A stretch of 64,000 bases of DNA, from positions 1 to 64,000 of the forward strand of contig NZ_BCMQ01000002.1 of the NCBI RefSeq assembly GCF_001485415.1, read 5' to 3'. Below, piece by piece: positions 53,767 to 63,484 of this stretch. Made by a program: the position numbers and the translations under genes. The stretch comes from Myroides odoratimimus. Its GTDB lineage: Bacteria > Bacteroidota > Bacteroidia > Flavobacteriales > Flavobacteriaceae. The notes under the pieces were generated by a model that was not told the DNA's origin, made no database searches, and saw nothing but the letters and a program-made list of their open reading frames with translations. Positions within the stretch are counted from its first letter, which is position 1; each line of letters starts with the position of its first letter.

Positions 53767-55116
53767 TTAATATGCTTTTTTTTCTCCTTTAAAAACATTG
53801 TAAACAGTAAGATACACAATCTTTAAATCTAAGAGTATAGACCAGTTCTCTAAATAAAACAAATCATACTTGAATCGATTAATAATATCTCTATCTGTTT
53901 CTATTTCTCCTCTATATCCATGTGTCTGTGCCATCCCTGTAATTCCAGGCTTGATAAGGTGACGTAGCATAAACTTGTTTACTCTCTTTGAATATAACTT
54001 CGTATGAACCACCATATGAGGTCTAGGCCCTACGATAGACATATCTCCTAAAAAGACATTGATAAACTGAGGGAATTCATCTAAGCTAGTTTTACGAATA
54101 AAAGCTCCTATCTTAGTTACACGCATATCATTCTTAGTCGCTTGCTTCTGATCACAATCATCATTAACAGCCATAGACCTGAACTTATAACATACAAACT
54201 CTTCATCATTGACTCCAGTTCTTTTTTGTTTAAAGAATACAGGTCCTTTAGATTCTCTTTTAATCAAAATAGCGAGTAAAGGAAATAACCAAGACAACAC
54301 AAATACAATCACTAAAGAAGAGAATACAATATCAAATAACCTTTTTAATAACTTATTATAGGGCTTATCCAAAGGAATAACACGTCTAGGGACAATAGCT
54401 ATCAAGTCATAATAGTCTACCTTCAGATTATGTGTAATAATCTGTTTTTGGGTAGGTACATACTTTAATGTTACTAAATTATTATCTGCCAACTCTAACA
54501 ATCTATGATAATCCTCCCCTTGGATTATTGAAAACTGTATATAAATCTCATCTACCTTATTCTCCAAGATAAGTTGTTCTATCTCATCTACTTTTTCTAA
54601 ACATAATACATCATCATAAGTAGCAACTATTCTATATCCAAGATCTCCTCTCTTTATAAACAGTTTATTTAATAAAGATATTTCCTTACTCTTTCCTATT
54701 AAAATGATATTTCTAGAGTTCCCCCCTAGTACTTTTCGAAAATACTTTAAAGAGAAAAAGATAAAAAACTTCACTCCTGTAATAATCCCAAAAGCATATA
54801 CACAGTATAGGAATATATCTAAAGGTTCTGCAAACCTAGCTGCAATCCCGTTAAAAGAGGTAATCAATACTAAGATCAGAACAAACTGCTTTACTATTTT
54901 CTCTCCAATCTTAACTACTCGTGTATGGCGGAAGACTCCATAGAAGTCGCTCATCCATGCTGCAATAATCCAACCAATAGTAATGACTAAATGAAATAGA
55001 TATACTCCTTTTAAACTAGAGAAGTATAAAGCTGCCATTGTATTGATTACAAACAAATCAATAGCTATAGTCAATGGTCTAATTAAATACGAATATCTAC
55101 CTGAATTTTTACTCAC
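53767..55116 (-). CDS. Polyprenyl-phosphate glycosyl-1-phosphate transferase (WcaJ-type)
   Basis: Starts repeat-unit synthesis by moving a sugar-1-phosphate from a nucleotide sugar to undecaprenyl phosphate. The 449-residue protein has four N-terminal membrane helices (about 10-120), a nucleotide-binding-like middle domain (NIILIGKSKEISLLNKLF), a fifth hydrophobic helix (about 264-285) and the catalytic bacterial sugar transferase domain with FFKQKRTGVNDEEFVCYKFRSM, RKTSLDEFPQFINVFLGDMSIVGPRPH and KPGITGMAQ. It is the last gene of the locus. Glucose or galactose phosphate is the usual substrate of this shape. Confidence 0.92.
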   Translation of the reverse strand: MSKNSGRYSYLIRPLTIAIDLFVINTMAALYFSSLKGVYLFHLVITIGWIIAAWMSDFYGVFRHTRVVKIGEKIVKQFVLILVLITSFNGIAARFAEPLDIFLYCVYAFGIITGVKFFIFFSLKYFRKVLGGNSRNIILIGKSKEISLLNKLFIKRGDLGYRIVATYDDVLCLEKVDEIEQLILENKVDEIYIQFSIIQGEDYHRLLELADNNLVTLKYVPTQKQIITHNLKVDYYDLIAIVPRRVIPLDKPYNKLLKRLFDIVFSSLVIVFVLSWLFPLLAILIKRESKGPVFFKQKRTGVNDEEFVCYKFRSMAVNDDCDQKQATKNDMRVTKIGAFIRKTSLDEFPQFINVFLGDMSIVGPRPHMVVHTKLYSKRVNKFMLRHLIKPGITGMAQTHGYRGEIETDRDIINRFKYDLFYLENWSILLDLKIVYLTVYNVFKGEKKAY

Positions 55117-56099
55117 TAATATATATACTTTGAAAAATCTTTATGTTCTTCTCTTAATAAATCCTCACTTGAATAAGCTTTAAAGTACTCATACGTCAAC
55201 TTCATACCCTCACTTCTACCGACTTTTGGTTCCCAACCTAATATTTTCTTAGCCTTCTCAATACTAGGACAACGTTGTAAAGGGTCATTTATTGGTAAAT
55301 CCTTATAAATAATCTTTTGTTCTGACTGAGTAAGGGCAATAATCTCTTTAGCAAAGTCTAATATTGTAATCTCATCTGGATTTCCAATATTAACTGGTAG
55401 GTGATAGTCTGATAACAGTAATCTATAGATACCTTCAACTTGATCATCTACATAACAGAAAGATCTAGTCTGACTACCATCACCAAAGACAGTTAAATCT
55501 TCTCCTCTTAATGCTTGCCCAATAAATGCAGGTATAACACGTCCATCATTAAGTCTCATACGAGGGCCATAAGTGTTGAAAATACGTACTATCCTTGTTT
55601 CTACATTATGAAATGTATGATATGCCATAGTAATAGATTCTTGGAATCGTTTAGCTTCATCATATACCCCTCTTGGTCCTATCGTATTTACATTTCCGTA
55701 ATATTCTTCTGTCTGTGGATGTACTAATGGATCTCCATATATCTCTGATGTAGATGCTATCAAAATACGTGCTCCTTTTACACGAGCTAAGCCAAGTAGA
55801 TTATGCGTTCCTAATGAACCTACTTTTAGCGTCTGAATAGGTATCTTTAAATAATCTATCGGACTCGCTGGTGATGCGAAATGAAGTATATAATCTAATT
55901 CTCCAGGTATATGCACAAACTTCGTTACATCATGATGATAAAACTCAAAGTTCTCTAATTGAAATAGGTGTTGGATATTCTTTAAATCACCTGTGATTAG
56001 ATTATCCATTCCTATTACGTGAAAACCTTCAGCTATAAAACGATCACATAAATGCGAGCCTAAAAAACCTGCTGCTCCTGTTATTAATATTTTTTTCAT
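55116..56099 (-). CDS. UDP-glucuronate decarboxylase (UDP-xylose synthase)
   Basis: Extended short-chain dehydrogenase that converts UDP-glucuronate to UDP-xylose. The 327-residue protein has the NAD motif [22 protein letters not shown], the catalytic Ser/Thr region [11 protein letters not shown] and Tyr-x3-Lys in GVYDEAKRF, and [22 protein letters not shown] plus [14 protein letters not shown]. These blocks are those of UXS enzymes rather than of epimerases. It shares one base with the sugar transferase gene and 4 nt with the WecG-like gene, so translation is coupled. It suggests xylose or a derivative in the polymer. Confidence 0.92.
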   Translation of the reverse strand: MKKILITGAAGFLGSHLCDRFIAEGFHVIGMDNLITGDLKNIQHLFQLENFEFYHHDVTKFVHIPGELDYILHFASPASPIDYLKIPIQTLKVGSLGTHNLLGLARVKGARILIASTSEIYGDPLVHPQTEEYYGNVNTIGPRGVYDEAKRFQESITMAYHTFHNVETRIVRIFNTYGPRMRLNDGRVIPAFIGQALRGEDLTVFGDGSQTRSFCYVDDQVEGIYRLLLSDYHLPVNIGNPDEITILDFAKEIIALTQSEQKIIYKDLPINDPLQRCPSIEKAKKILGWEPKVGRSEGMKLTYEYFKAYSSEDLLREEHKDFSKYIY

Positions 56100-56833
56100 C
56101 CTTTTCTAAACTTCTCTTTAACTACTAAAAAAATAAACTTACCATTGGTAATAAAGCTTCTTTTCCACATTCTCTTAGGTTCTTGAAGAAATCTATAAAA
56201 CCATTCCATTCCACATTGTTGAACCCATAGAGGAGCGCGCTTTACCTTTCCTGAAACAACATCAAAACTTCCACCTACCCCCATAGTAAAACCTATTAAA
56301 GATAATTCCTCTTTGTATGTTGACAAGAATATTTCTTTTTTTGGAGAGCTAATTGCTACAAATAAATAAGTAGCTTTACTATTCACAATATCTTGTACAA
56401 TACTGGGTTCCTCTTCTTTTGTAAAGTATCCATTACGATACCCTCCTATAACTTGATCACCATATTTTTCTTTAAACTTATCTGCTACCTTACTTACAAC
56501 TTCTTCATTTGCACCTAACAAATAGACTGATTCTCCTCTATTTGCAGCATTTTCTACAAGTTTGACGAACAAATCAACTCCTGATACTCGTTCTTTCAAT
56601 GATTTTTTTAAGAATTTAGAGGCCCATACCACAGCCATTCCGTCAGCATTAACTAGATCAGCATTCTTAATACTATCAAACAACTCTATATCACTTTGCA
56701 TATTTACAAGTTTAGCAGCATTAACCACTATATGCATAATAGGTTCTTTAGTATCTATAGATTTATTAATAACATCTAATGTCTCATTCATAGACAAATT
56801 ATCAATGGAAATATCAAAAATTTCTTCTTTCAT
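56096..56833 (-). CDS. WecG/TagA/CpsF family glycosyltransferase (GT26)
   Basis: A 245-residue GT26 enzyme that adds an N-acetylmannosamine-type or related sugar to a lipid-linked intermediate. It shows [73 protein letters not shown], the usual C-terminal signature. The C-terminal basic residues probably anchor it to the membrane face. It overlaps its neighbours by 4 and 20 nt. Confidence 0.92.
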   Translation of the reverse strand: MKEEIFDISIDNLSMNETLDVINKSIDTKEPIMHIVVNAAKLVNMQSDIELFDSIKNADLVNADGMAVVWASKFLKKSLKERVSGVDLFVKLVENAANRGESVYLLGANEEVVSKVADKFKEKYGDQVIGGYRNGYFTKEEEPSIVQDIVNSKATYLFVAISSPKKEIFLSTYKEELSLIGFTMGVGGSFDVVSGKVKRAPLWVQQCGMEWFYRFLQEPKRMWKRSFITNGKFIFLVVKEKFRKG

Positions 56834-58091
56834 TTTTCAAATTAATTAATGTAAAAATACTTGCATAAAAACTAAAAAATATAATAGCCATATTACGATA
56901 TAAAATAGAATCAAATAAAGAACCAACACCTATAATTACAAATAAAAACAAGAAAGTAAAATTTTTTGCTCTAATATTATGTATTACATTAACTACAAGA
57001 AAATAGAAAAACAAAGCAACTCCTACTAAACCATATTCAATAAAAAAAGACAAATACTGATTATGAGGTCCGTACTTTTCTTTTACTGCATAAATTAATC
57101 CTTCTTGTTTATAAGCTTCCAGTGAAATTCTATCTTCACTTCCTGATCCAGAGCCTACAAAAGGATGTTCCATTCCTTTATAAAAAATAGCTTCCCATCT
57201 ACTCCATCTGCTATCATTTTTAAACTCTCCACTATAAGATGTTCCCTTATTCTCAGTTAGCTCCCATACAACTTGGCTTGAAATTCTTTCATAAAGATAT
57301 GTTCCTTTTAAAACCTGATTCAGCCCCAAAGAAGAGAATATTACCAAAGAGACCACTATCAATAGTTGTATCCCACCTTTGCGATACTTTACAAATAAAA
57401 CAAATGCTCTTATTATACAAAATAATATATATAATGTTAATAGTAAAAAAGGGCTTCTACTATTTAAAAACAACAAACAAATTACTAAAACAAAAACTAA
57501 TAGAACTCTTACAGTTTTATGAAATACAGTTTTATTTTCTAAAACAATTACCAATGCAAATACTACATAGAAACCATAGAAAACTGGATGAAAGTCAAGC
57601 AAAGAAGCAAATACGTGATAAGTAAAATCATAACTAAAAATATCTCTTTCTAAAACTATACTTTGCCCCTTAAATAAATAATAGTTATAGAAATTATTTA
57701 ATATCAATATACAACTAGATACAAACGTTCCACCAACAAATGCCTTAAATGAAACATCCTTAATCTTCTGTAAAAAAACTAAAGGAAAAAAACTAAATAT
57801 TATAGGTATAAGTAAATAAGAAGAAAACCTCTCAATCAATTTTATTGAATTCTTCAGATCTTCTGTATAAAGTAAACCTAAAATCAATAATACAAAAATA
57901 AAAACAGTCGTCTTAAAGCTATTTTTTACATATATTTTTAATCCATAAATCTCTAAATTCTTTCGATTCTTATAAATATAGAATAATACACTGACTACTA
58001 ATAAGCCTAAACCTATATTAGCCAACTTTGTGTAAATAGGTATTAAAAAACAAAATAACGATGTCCCTAATAAAACTAATTTCCTTTCCAT
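56814..58091 (-). CDS. O-antigen ligase/polymerase family membrane protein (first of two)
   Basis: A 425-residue protein with about eleven membrane helices and the Wzy_C/O-antigen ligase region late in the chain: WEAIFYKGMEHPFVGSGSGSEDRI, then KYGPHNQYLSFFIEYGLVGVALFFYFL with the conserved His. It could be the polymerase Wzy, or a ligase that transfers polymer to a lipid carrier. The start overlaps the WecG-like gene by 20 nt. A second protein of the same class follows upstream in the locus. Confidence 0.82.
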   Translation of the reverse strand: MERKLVLLGTSLFCFLIPIYTKLANIGLGLLVVSVLFYIYKNRKNLEIYGLKIYVKNSFKTTVFIFVLLILGLLYTEDLKNSIKLIERFSSYLLIPIIFSFFPLVFLQKIKDVSFKAFVGGTFVSSCILILNNFYNYYLFKGQSIVLERDIFSYDFTYHVFASLLDFHPVFYGFYVVFALVIVLENKTVFHKTVRVLLVFVLVICLLFLNSRSPFLLLTLYILFCIIRAFVLFVKYRKGGIQLLIVVSLVIFSSLGLNQVLKGTYLYERISSQVVWELTENKGTSYSGEFKNDSRWSRWEAIFYKGMEHPFVGSGSGSEDRISLEAYKQEGLIYAVKEKYGPHNQYLSFFIEYGLVGVALFFYFLVVNVIHNIRAKNFTFLFLFVIIGVGSLFDSILYRNMAIIFFSFYASIFTLINLKNERRNF

Positions 58092-58092
58092 T

Positions 58093-59313
58093 TTAAATCT
58101 TTTTAAACATTATAGCAAACCCAAATCCTATATACACACCAGCTATTCCTGAATTTAATATATGTCCTGATAAGCACGATAGTAAAAGTAAAAAACATAA
58201 AAGAATTAAAGTTACTCGACCAAAAGGGAATTCCTGCTTTTTACTAAGCAAAATAGATTCTTTTAATAGACTTCCATAAAATTGAAAAAAAAGTAAAACC
58301 CCCATTATACCATAAGAGAAAAAAATATCTATCATATCTATTTCTACAAATTTAGATGCCCATTCATAATATTGCGTAGGCCCAACTCCTATAAAATAAT
58401 TAATTAGATTATATTTCTCTTGTATAATCAACCAAGTCTCATGGAAATATAAATTCCTGCTTGACAAAACAAAAGTTACAAAATCTAACTTATCCCAAAA
58501 TAAAGTATATCTATCAAATATTGATGTATTTGTTATAAAAAGAACAATTATAATTAATATGCTACTAATTCCTAATAATGCCTTACCAATTGTTGCTTTA
58601 GATATATTTTTAGAAAAATCATAAACACTTAAAAGAATTGCAATATAAACAAGAACAATTCCTAGCATCCCTGTTTTAGAGCTAATCAATAAACCTAAAA
58701 CAAAACTAAAGGCTCCATAAAAAATAAAAGCTAACTTGTCCTTTTTAACAACCAAATAATAATAACCTATGATAGCAGATAGAACAATTAGTAATGCTGA
58801 TATTTCATTACCTGCAATAAAATATCCTCTTGTCCCGATATTACCAAACTCATACATTGGATAACCTAAACCTACCAACTTACTCAATAAATTGGATGCT
58901 AAAATCCAAAATGAAAATTTTATCCACCTCCATAAAATAGTAAAACTATTATTATCAACTAGATAATATTTAAAATAATAAAAGGAGATAATAATAATTA
59001 GATACTTCGAAGTTCTAATAGTGTCCTGAAAAAGGAGGTTGAGGTCTGAATTATAAAAACAAAATTGAGTGATTGAAGGAATAAAAAGGATAAGCGTATA
59101 TAATAAAATTTTTTGAAACACTTTAGGGTATAAAATAAGCCTAACACTTAATAATAAAATAAGAATAGACTTATACAATTGACTTAAAGAAAATATAAAC
59201 TCAATCTTATTCTCATGTAATATACCATTTATCATGTCCAAAATCAATAATGGAAACAATAAATATCCTATAATAAAATCTAGCTTTTTTACATTATCAT
59301 GTATTAATTTCAT
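58093..59313 (-). CDS. O-antigen polymerase-like membrane protein (second of two)
   Basis: A 406-residue protein with about eleven to twelve membrane helices. The region SSRNLYFHETWLIIQEKYNLINYFIGVGPTQYYEWASKFVEIDMIDIFFSYGIMGVLLFF is the Wzy/ligase large periplasmic loop followed by the closing helix. The sequence is more AT-rich and less conserved than its neighbours, usual for strain-specific Wzy. I think this one is the more likely repeat-unit polymerase, but this is inference. It is 1 nt after its downstream neighbour and overlaps the GT4 gene by 4 nt. Confidence 0.75.
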   Translation of the reverse strand: MKLIHDNVKKLDFIIGYLLFPLLILDMINGILHENKIEFIFSLSQLYKSILILLLSVRLILYPKVFQKILLYTLILFIPSITQFCFYNSDLNLLFQDTIRTSKYLIIIISFYYFKYYLVDNNSFTILWRWIKFSFWILASNLLSKLVGLGYPMYEFGNIGTRGYFIAGNEISALLIVLSAIIGYYYLVVKKDKLAFIFYGAFSFVLGLLISSKTGMLGIVLVYIAILLSVYDFSKNISKATIGKALLGISSILIIIVLFITNTSIFDRYTLFWDKLDFVTFVLSSRNLYFHETWLIIQEKYNLINYFIGVGPTQYYEWASKFVEIDMIDIFFSYGIMGVLLFFQFYGSLLKESILLSKKQEFPFGRVTLILLCFLLLLSCLSGHILNSGIAGVYIGFGFAIMFKKI

Positions 59314-60434
59314 GTCACAATTTGTTTTAATAAGAAAAGTTCTTTTTCACCTTGTTTTCGCCAATTAATTTTCGTCATTCCACTCCTACCTTCTTTTACT
59401 ATATTCTCCATCACATGAGAATCATTAGTAATCTCAATGATTCTCTGTGCAAGTTTCTCTAGATCATCATCAATTAAACCCCCTATTCTATCTTCAATAA
59501 ATTCACTTATTGCAGAATTATTATTACTTATTGTTAACAATCTACTTGCCATAGCTTCGCACATAATAACTCCTTGAGAATCAAACAAAGTAAAAGCGCT
59601 AAAAATACCATAATTAGAAAACAACGTAGGCAAATCTTTTCTCTCTATAAAATCGTCTATTATCCTAACTCTATTCTCTAGATTATACTTCTTTATTAGC
59701 TGTTCATATTTATACTTCAAAAAACCTTTACCATAAATATCTAATGTAAATATATCCGGTAAAAATCTCATTAATTCTATAGACATATCAACTCCATATT
59801 TAACATCAGAGAGAGGTCTTATTGTAATAATCTTATGTCTATTTTGATAATTAAACGGAACATCAAACAACTCAGTATCAACCCCATTAGGAACTGCATA
59901 AAACTTTTCAAACTTTATAGCAAGAATCTTCTCAGTATGGTTTTTCATCCATAGTGAAGGCGTCATAATTAAGTACCTATTTGATAAACTTATTTGCCTT
60001 AAGAAGCGCTTCATCCAAAAATGATTCCAAGTATTAATATATAGATACTTCACAATACCTTTTATTGACCAAGTAAAATCATACAAATACTCAGGATACT
60101 TTAACACATCTGTTCCATGAATATAGATTGCTACAGGATATTTATTCTTTAAAATAGCATTGTATATACTAAAGCCACCATTCTTTAATGGATATTGATT
60201 AAGTAAATGCAGATATAATAGATCATACTTCCCTAATACATTAGCTATTTCACTTGACACATCCTCTATTACATGAATCCCTTGATAATTATATATACTT
60301 TTCTCCTTTGCTGGTACTAAAATAGTCACATCTACTCCTTGAGATTTAAAATACAATGCCCTAACATGAACAAACATATGATTGTATGGCTGATTTTCTT
60401 TAGGATATCTAGATGTTATAATTGCAATTTTCAT
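59310..60434 (-). CDS. Glycosyltransferase family 4
   Basis: A 374-residue GT-B retaining glycosyltransferase. The N-terminal acceptor domain begins MKIAIITSRYPKENQPYNHMFVH; the C-terminal donor domain has PNGVDTELFD, KIITIRPLSDVKYGVDMSIELMRFLPDIFTLDIYGKG, and the E-x7-E type motif in FDSQGVIMCEAMASRLL. It probably adds one sugar of the repeat unit. It overlaps asnB by one base and the polymerase gene by 4 nt. Confidence 0.88.
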   Translation of the reverse strand: MKIAIITSRYPKENQPYNHMFVHVRALYFKSQGVDVTILVPAKEKSIYNYQGIHVIEDVSSEIANVLGKYDLLYLHLLNQYPLKNGGFSIYNAILKNKYPVAIYIHGTDVLKYPEYLYDFTWSIKGIVKYLYINTWNHFWMKRFLRQISLSNRYLIMTPSLWMKNHTEKILAIKFEKFYAVPNGVDTELFDVPFNYQNRHKIITIRPLSDVKYGVDMSIELMRFLPDIFTLDIYGKGFLKYKYEQLIKKYNLENRVRIIDDFIERKDLPTLFSNYGIFSAFTLFDSQGVIMCEAMASRLLTISNNNSAISEFIEDRIGGLIDDDLEKLAQRIIEITNDSHVMENIVKEGRSGMTKINWRKQGEKELFLLKQIVT

Positions 60435-62254
60435 TATTTATTAAATAAGTAATAAATCGATAGTAATGTAAAAATCTGTTTTTCTCTATTAAAGCCTTTT
60501 TTGTGTTGTTCAAAAATATCCAATACAGCCTTTTTATTAAACAATTCAAAATAAGGACTATCACTTTCTTTAATCATTTGTATATAATACTCGCCTAAAT
60601 CCTCTCTAAACCACTTTTCAGTTGGAGACATAAAACCTTTCTTAGGTCTATTAATTATTTCCGTAGGTAAAATTTCTTCTGCAAATGCTCTATGTATTCT
60701 TTTTGTTTTTCCATCAGCTATTTTAAAATCATATGGTAAAGATTCTAAAAACTTAATTAATTCAACATCTAACATTGGAACCCTTGTTTCTATTGTAAAA
60801 TTCATGGAAACTTTATCTGTATACATTAAGAGATCATCTGCTAAATTCATTCTCAAATCAACCGCCATCATTCCTTCAACACCTTTCTTGTCTTTACACT
60901 TTAATAATTCATAGTAATAACAGATTCTATCATAGCTTTTATAATCACTATGATTTATAAGTGTATTGATTTCGGTATCTGTAAATAGGGCATAGATGTT
61001 TTCCCAACGCTTTACATCATTCTTAATAGACAATGATTGAGCAGCTCTAATCCATCTCTCTTTTTTACTGTAATTAGCAATCGGCTTCATTAATTGAAAC
61101 ATAAAAGAAGGAAACTTATCTGCTAAGATTTCTCCTTTATAGCGAGTATATCCACCAAGTGGTTCATCTGCTCCCTGCCCTGTTAAAACTACTTTTAAAT
61201 CTTTACTTACAGCCTCATTTAAATAGAACATTGGTAATATTGAAGTTGTTCCTAAGGGTTCTTCAACAATACGACATGTCTCTTCAAAAATCTCTTTAAA
61301 ATTACTAGCTGATATAATAATATTATGATGATCTGTCTTTAAGAAATCAGCAGACCTTTGAGCATCTTCTATTTCATTAGCAAATTCATTCTCTTCAAAC
61401 CCTACTGTATATGTTTTAAGCCTATTATCAGAATGTTTCTGAGCAAAATAAGTAACTAAAGCAGAGTCTATTCCTCCACTTAGTAAAGTACCTACTTCTA
61501 CATCAGACATTAATTGTCTCTTAACAGCATCTTCAAAAAGTTGACCATATTTACCTACTGCCTTATTAAAGCTATAATTCTTAACTATTGCAACTGGGTT
61601 TATATAACTATAAATATCAATAGAGCTCTTCTCTAAGTCATACTCTAGAATATGTCCAGGACGCACTTTTAAAATACCTTGATAAATAGTATCTGGCGAA
61701 GGATTATATCTAAGTTTCAATAACTCAGCTACATTCTCTTGATCTATCTCTAATTTTCCCTTGTAATATCTTAAAGGTCTAATCTCTGAAGAGAAGAGTA
61801 ATTTATTAGATTCTTCTAATAAATAGTATAAGGGTTTAACACCAAAGTGATCGCGAACCAAATACACTTTTTGACTCTTTTTATCTAGCAAACAAAAACT
61901 AAATATTCCATTAAAATCCTTTATCGCCTCAATACCAAATTTAGCTAAATAGTAAAGAATAGTTTCAGTATCAGAATTTCCTTTAAAACTAATCTCAGGC
62001 AATTTCTTTCGAAGCTCTAAATGATTGTATATCTCACCGTTAAAAACAATTACAAAATTTTGATCTATAGATGTCATAGGTTGATATCCTGCTTCTGTTA
62101 GTTCAACAATGGCTAATCGTCTATGTCCTAAAAAAACAGTACTATTCTCTATATCAAAACTTTCAATAGCTCCACTATCTGGACCTCTATGATATATTGT
62201 ATTTAATGTTGCTTCACCAAATGGTAAATTTATACTTCCTAAAATTCCACACAT
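60434..62254 (-). CDS. asnB: Asparagine synthase (glutamine-hydrolysing), in polysaccharide locus
   Basis: Class II amidotransferase of 606 residues. Cys2 after the initiator Met (MCGILGSINL) is the glutaminase nucleophile, with YHRGPD and FNGEIYNHLELR nearby. The synthetase domain has the ATP PP-loop LLSGGIDSALVTYF and TGQGADEPLGGYTRYK. In capsule and O-antigen loci such enzymes usually amidate a uronic acid or an amino-sugar derivative rather than make asparagine; that is inference from context. It lies 3 nt from the flippase gene. Confidence 0.9.
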   Translation of the reverse strand: MCGILGSINLPFGEATLNTIYHRGPDSGAIESFDIENSTVFLGHRRLAIVELTEAGYQPMTSIDQNFVIVFNGEIYNHLELRKKLPEISFKGNSDTETILYYLAKFGIEAIKDFNGIFSFCLLDKKSQKVYLVRDHFGVKPLYYLLEESNKLLFSSEIRPLRYYKGKLEIDQENVAELLKLRYNPSPDTIYQGILKVRPGHILEYDLEKSSIDIYSYINPVAIVKNYSFNKAVGKYGQLFEDAVKRQLMSDVEVGTLLSGGIDSALVTYFAQKHSDNRLKTYTVGFEENEFANEIEDAQRSADFLKTDHHNIIISASNFKEIFEETCRIVEEPLGTTSILPMFYLNEAVSKDLKVVLTGQGADEPLGGYTRYKGEILADKFPSFMFQLMKPIANYSKKERWIRAAQSLSIKNDVKRWENIYALFTDTEINTLINHSDYKSYDRICYYYELLKCKDKKGVEGMMAVDLRMNLADDLLMYTDKVSMNFTIETRVPMLDVELIKFLESLPYDFKIADGKTKRIHRAFAEEILPTEIINRPKKGFMSPTEKWFREDLGEYYIQMIKESDSPYFELFNKKAVLDIFEQHKKGFNREKQIFTLLSIYYLFNK

Positions 62255-62257
62255 AAT

Positions 62258-63484
62258 TTAATATTTTTTTAATTGTTTCTCCCCACTCCACAGAATTAAA
62301 GCAAAAACAATAAATGTTGAAATCAAATTAGTTCCTATAGCTCCCACTACTCCATATTTGGGTAACAATGTGAATATGGTTATTAAATTAACTACAGCCC
62401 CAATAACCATAATTAAAAAACGTATTTTCTGTTTATTTAAAGCTACTAATAACATTTCGTACCCTGAATAAACAAAACTGAAAAATATAATCCCTAACAC
62501 ACCGATATACGCTTGATTAATTGTTTCTGTTAAAGCTAACTTGGCTATTTTTTCTAAAACAAATTCTCTAAAAACATACATTACTCCTAAAATCAATACT
62601 AGAATAGGAATAGCTATTTTTTGCAGAGAATGAAATACTATTCCTTTTTCTTCAACAGAAACATTTTTTATTTGATTTAATAATACTTGTGAAAACGCAA
62701 GATTTAATAGAGCAAATGGAGCCACAATTAATAACAACCCTCTATACGTTCCATAAATATCTCCTTGAACTAAAAGTGGCAATAGTAACATTCCTCCCTG
62801 AACAAAAGAAGCTGTAACTATATCCTGTAATCCATAATACTGTCTCGCTTTCCAAACAAGTAACAACTGTTTTTTAGTTAGAAGAACTGTAATATCTTTA
62901 AACAAAGAAATACCTTTAGATAAATTAAGAAAAGTAGCTGTCGTTAATAGATTAAATAAAATCAATAAGTAAAAAATTGTATTGATTTCTAATGTTTCAA
63001 TATAAATTACATACCCCATTAGAGCAAAAATTAATAAAGAAAAAACAACATTTATCTTTAATTCAAAGCCAAACTGCCCTATTCCTTTTAAATAAGAAAA
63101 AAGAATATTATTAATACTAAAAACTACTCCTAAAATCCAACCTAAATATATTACATAACCATAACTATTAACTCCTAGAAAATCTAAAATCAAAATTACT
63201 CCAAATACTAAAAATGATAATATAGTAAGTATAAGAACTGATGCCTGTAACTCTTTACTATTATCCTTATCTATGTTTGTTTCTTTTATTAAATAAAACT
63301 GACTACCGAAGGGTAGAACTGATACCAAAATATTAGCCAACGAGTAAATAAATGAAAAAATTCCAAAAGGGATAATTCCTAATTTTGACAATAAAACAAT
63401 ACTAAGTAACCATCTTGATCCAAACTGTAATCCTAATGATAAATTATTAATAATAATATTTTTTATAAATTCCTTATTCATCAA
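62258..63484 (-). CDS. wzx: Wzx-type polysaccharide flippase
   Basis: A 408-residue protein with about twelve hydrophobic helices and no large soluble domain, with the N-terminal pattern NNLSLGLQFGSRWLLSIVLLSKLGIIPFGIFSFIYSLANILVSVLPFGSQFYLIKET typical of the MOP exporter superfamily. It would flip lipid-linked repeat units across the inner membrane for the polymerase. It is a little shorter than many Wzx proteins. It overlaps the next upstream gene by 4 nt. Confidence 0.87.
   Translation of the reverse strand: MMNKEFIKNIIINNLSLGLQFGSRWLLSIVLLSKLGIIPFGIFSFIYSLANILVSVLPFGSQFYLIKETNIDKDNSKELQASVLILTILSFLVFGVILILDFLGVNSYGYVIYLGWILGVVFSINNILFSYLKGIGQFGFELKINVVFSLLIFALMGYVIYIETLEINTIFYLLILFNLLTTATFLNLSKGISLFKDITVLLTKKQLLLVWKARQYYGLQDIVTASFVQGGMLLLPLLVQGDIYGTYRGLLLIVAPFALLNLAFSQVLLNQIKNVSVEEKGIVFHSLQKIAIPILVLILGVMYVFREFVLEKIAKLALTETINQAYIGVLGIIFFSFVYSGYEMLLVALNKQKIRFLIMVIGAVVNLITIFTLLPKYGVVGAIGTNLISTFIVFALILWSGEKQLKKY

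Noticed and set aside
57239-57625. Plus-strand frame of 128 codons inside the ligase/polymerase gene
   Set aside because: Shadow of a well-supported membrane protein gene; no promoter or recognisable domain.
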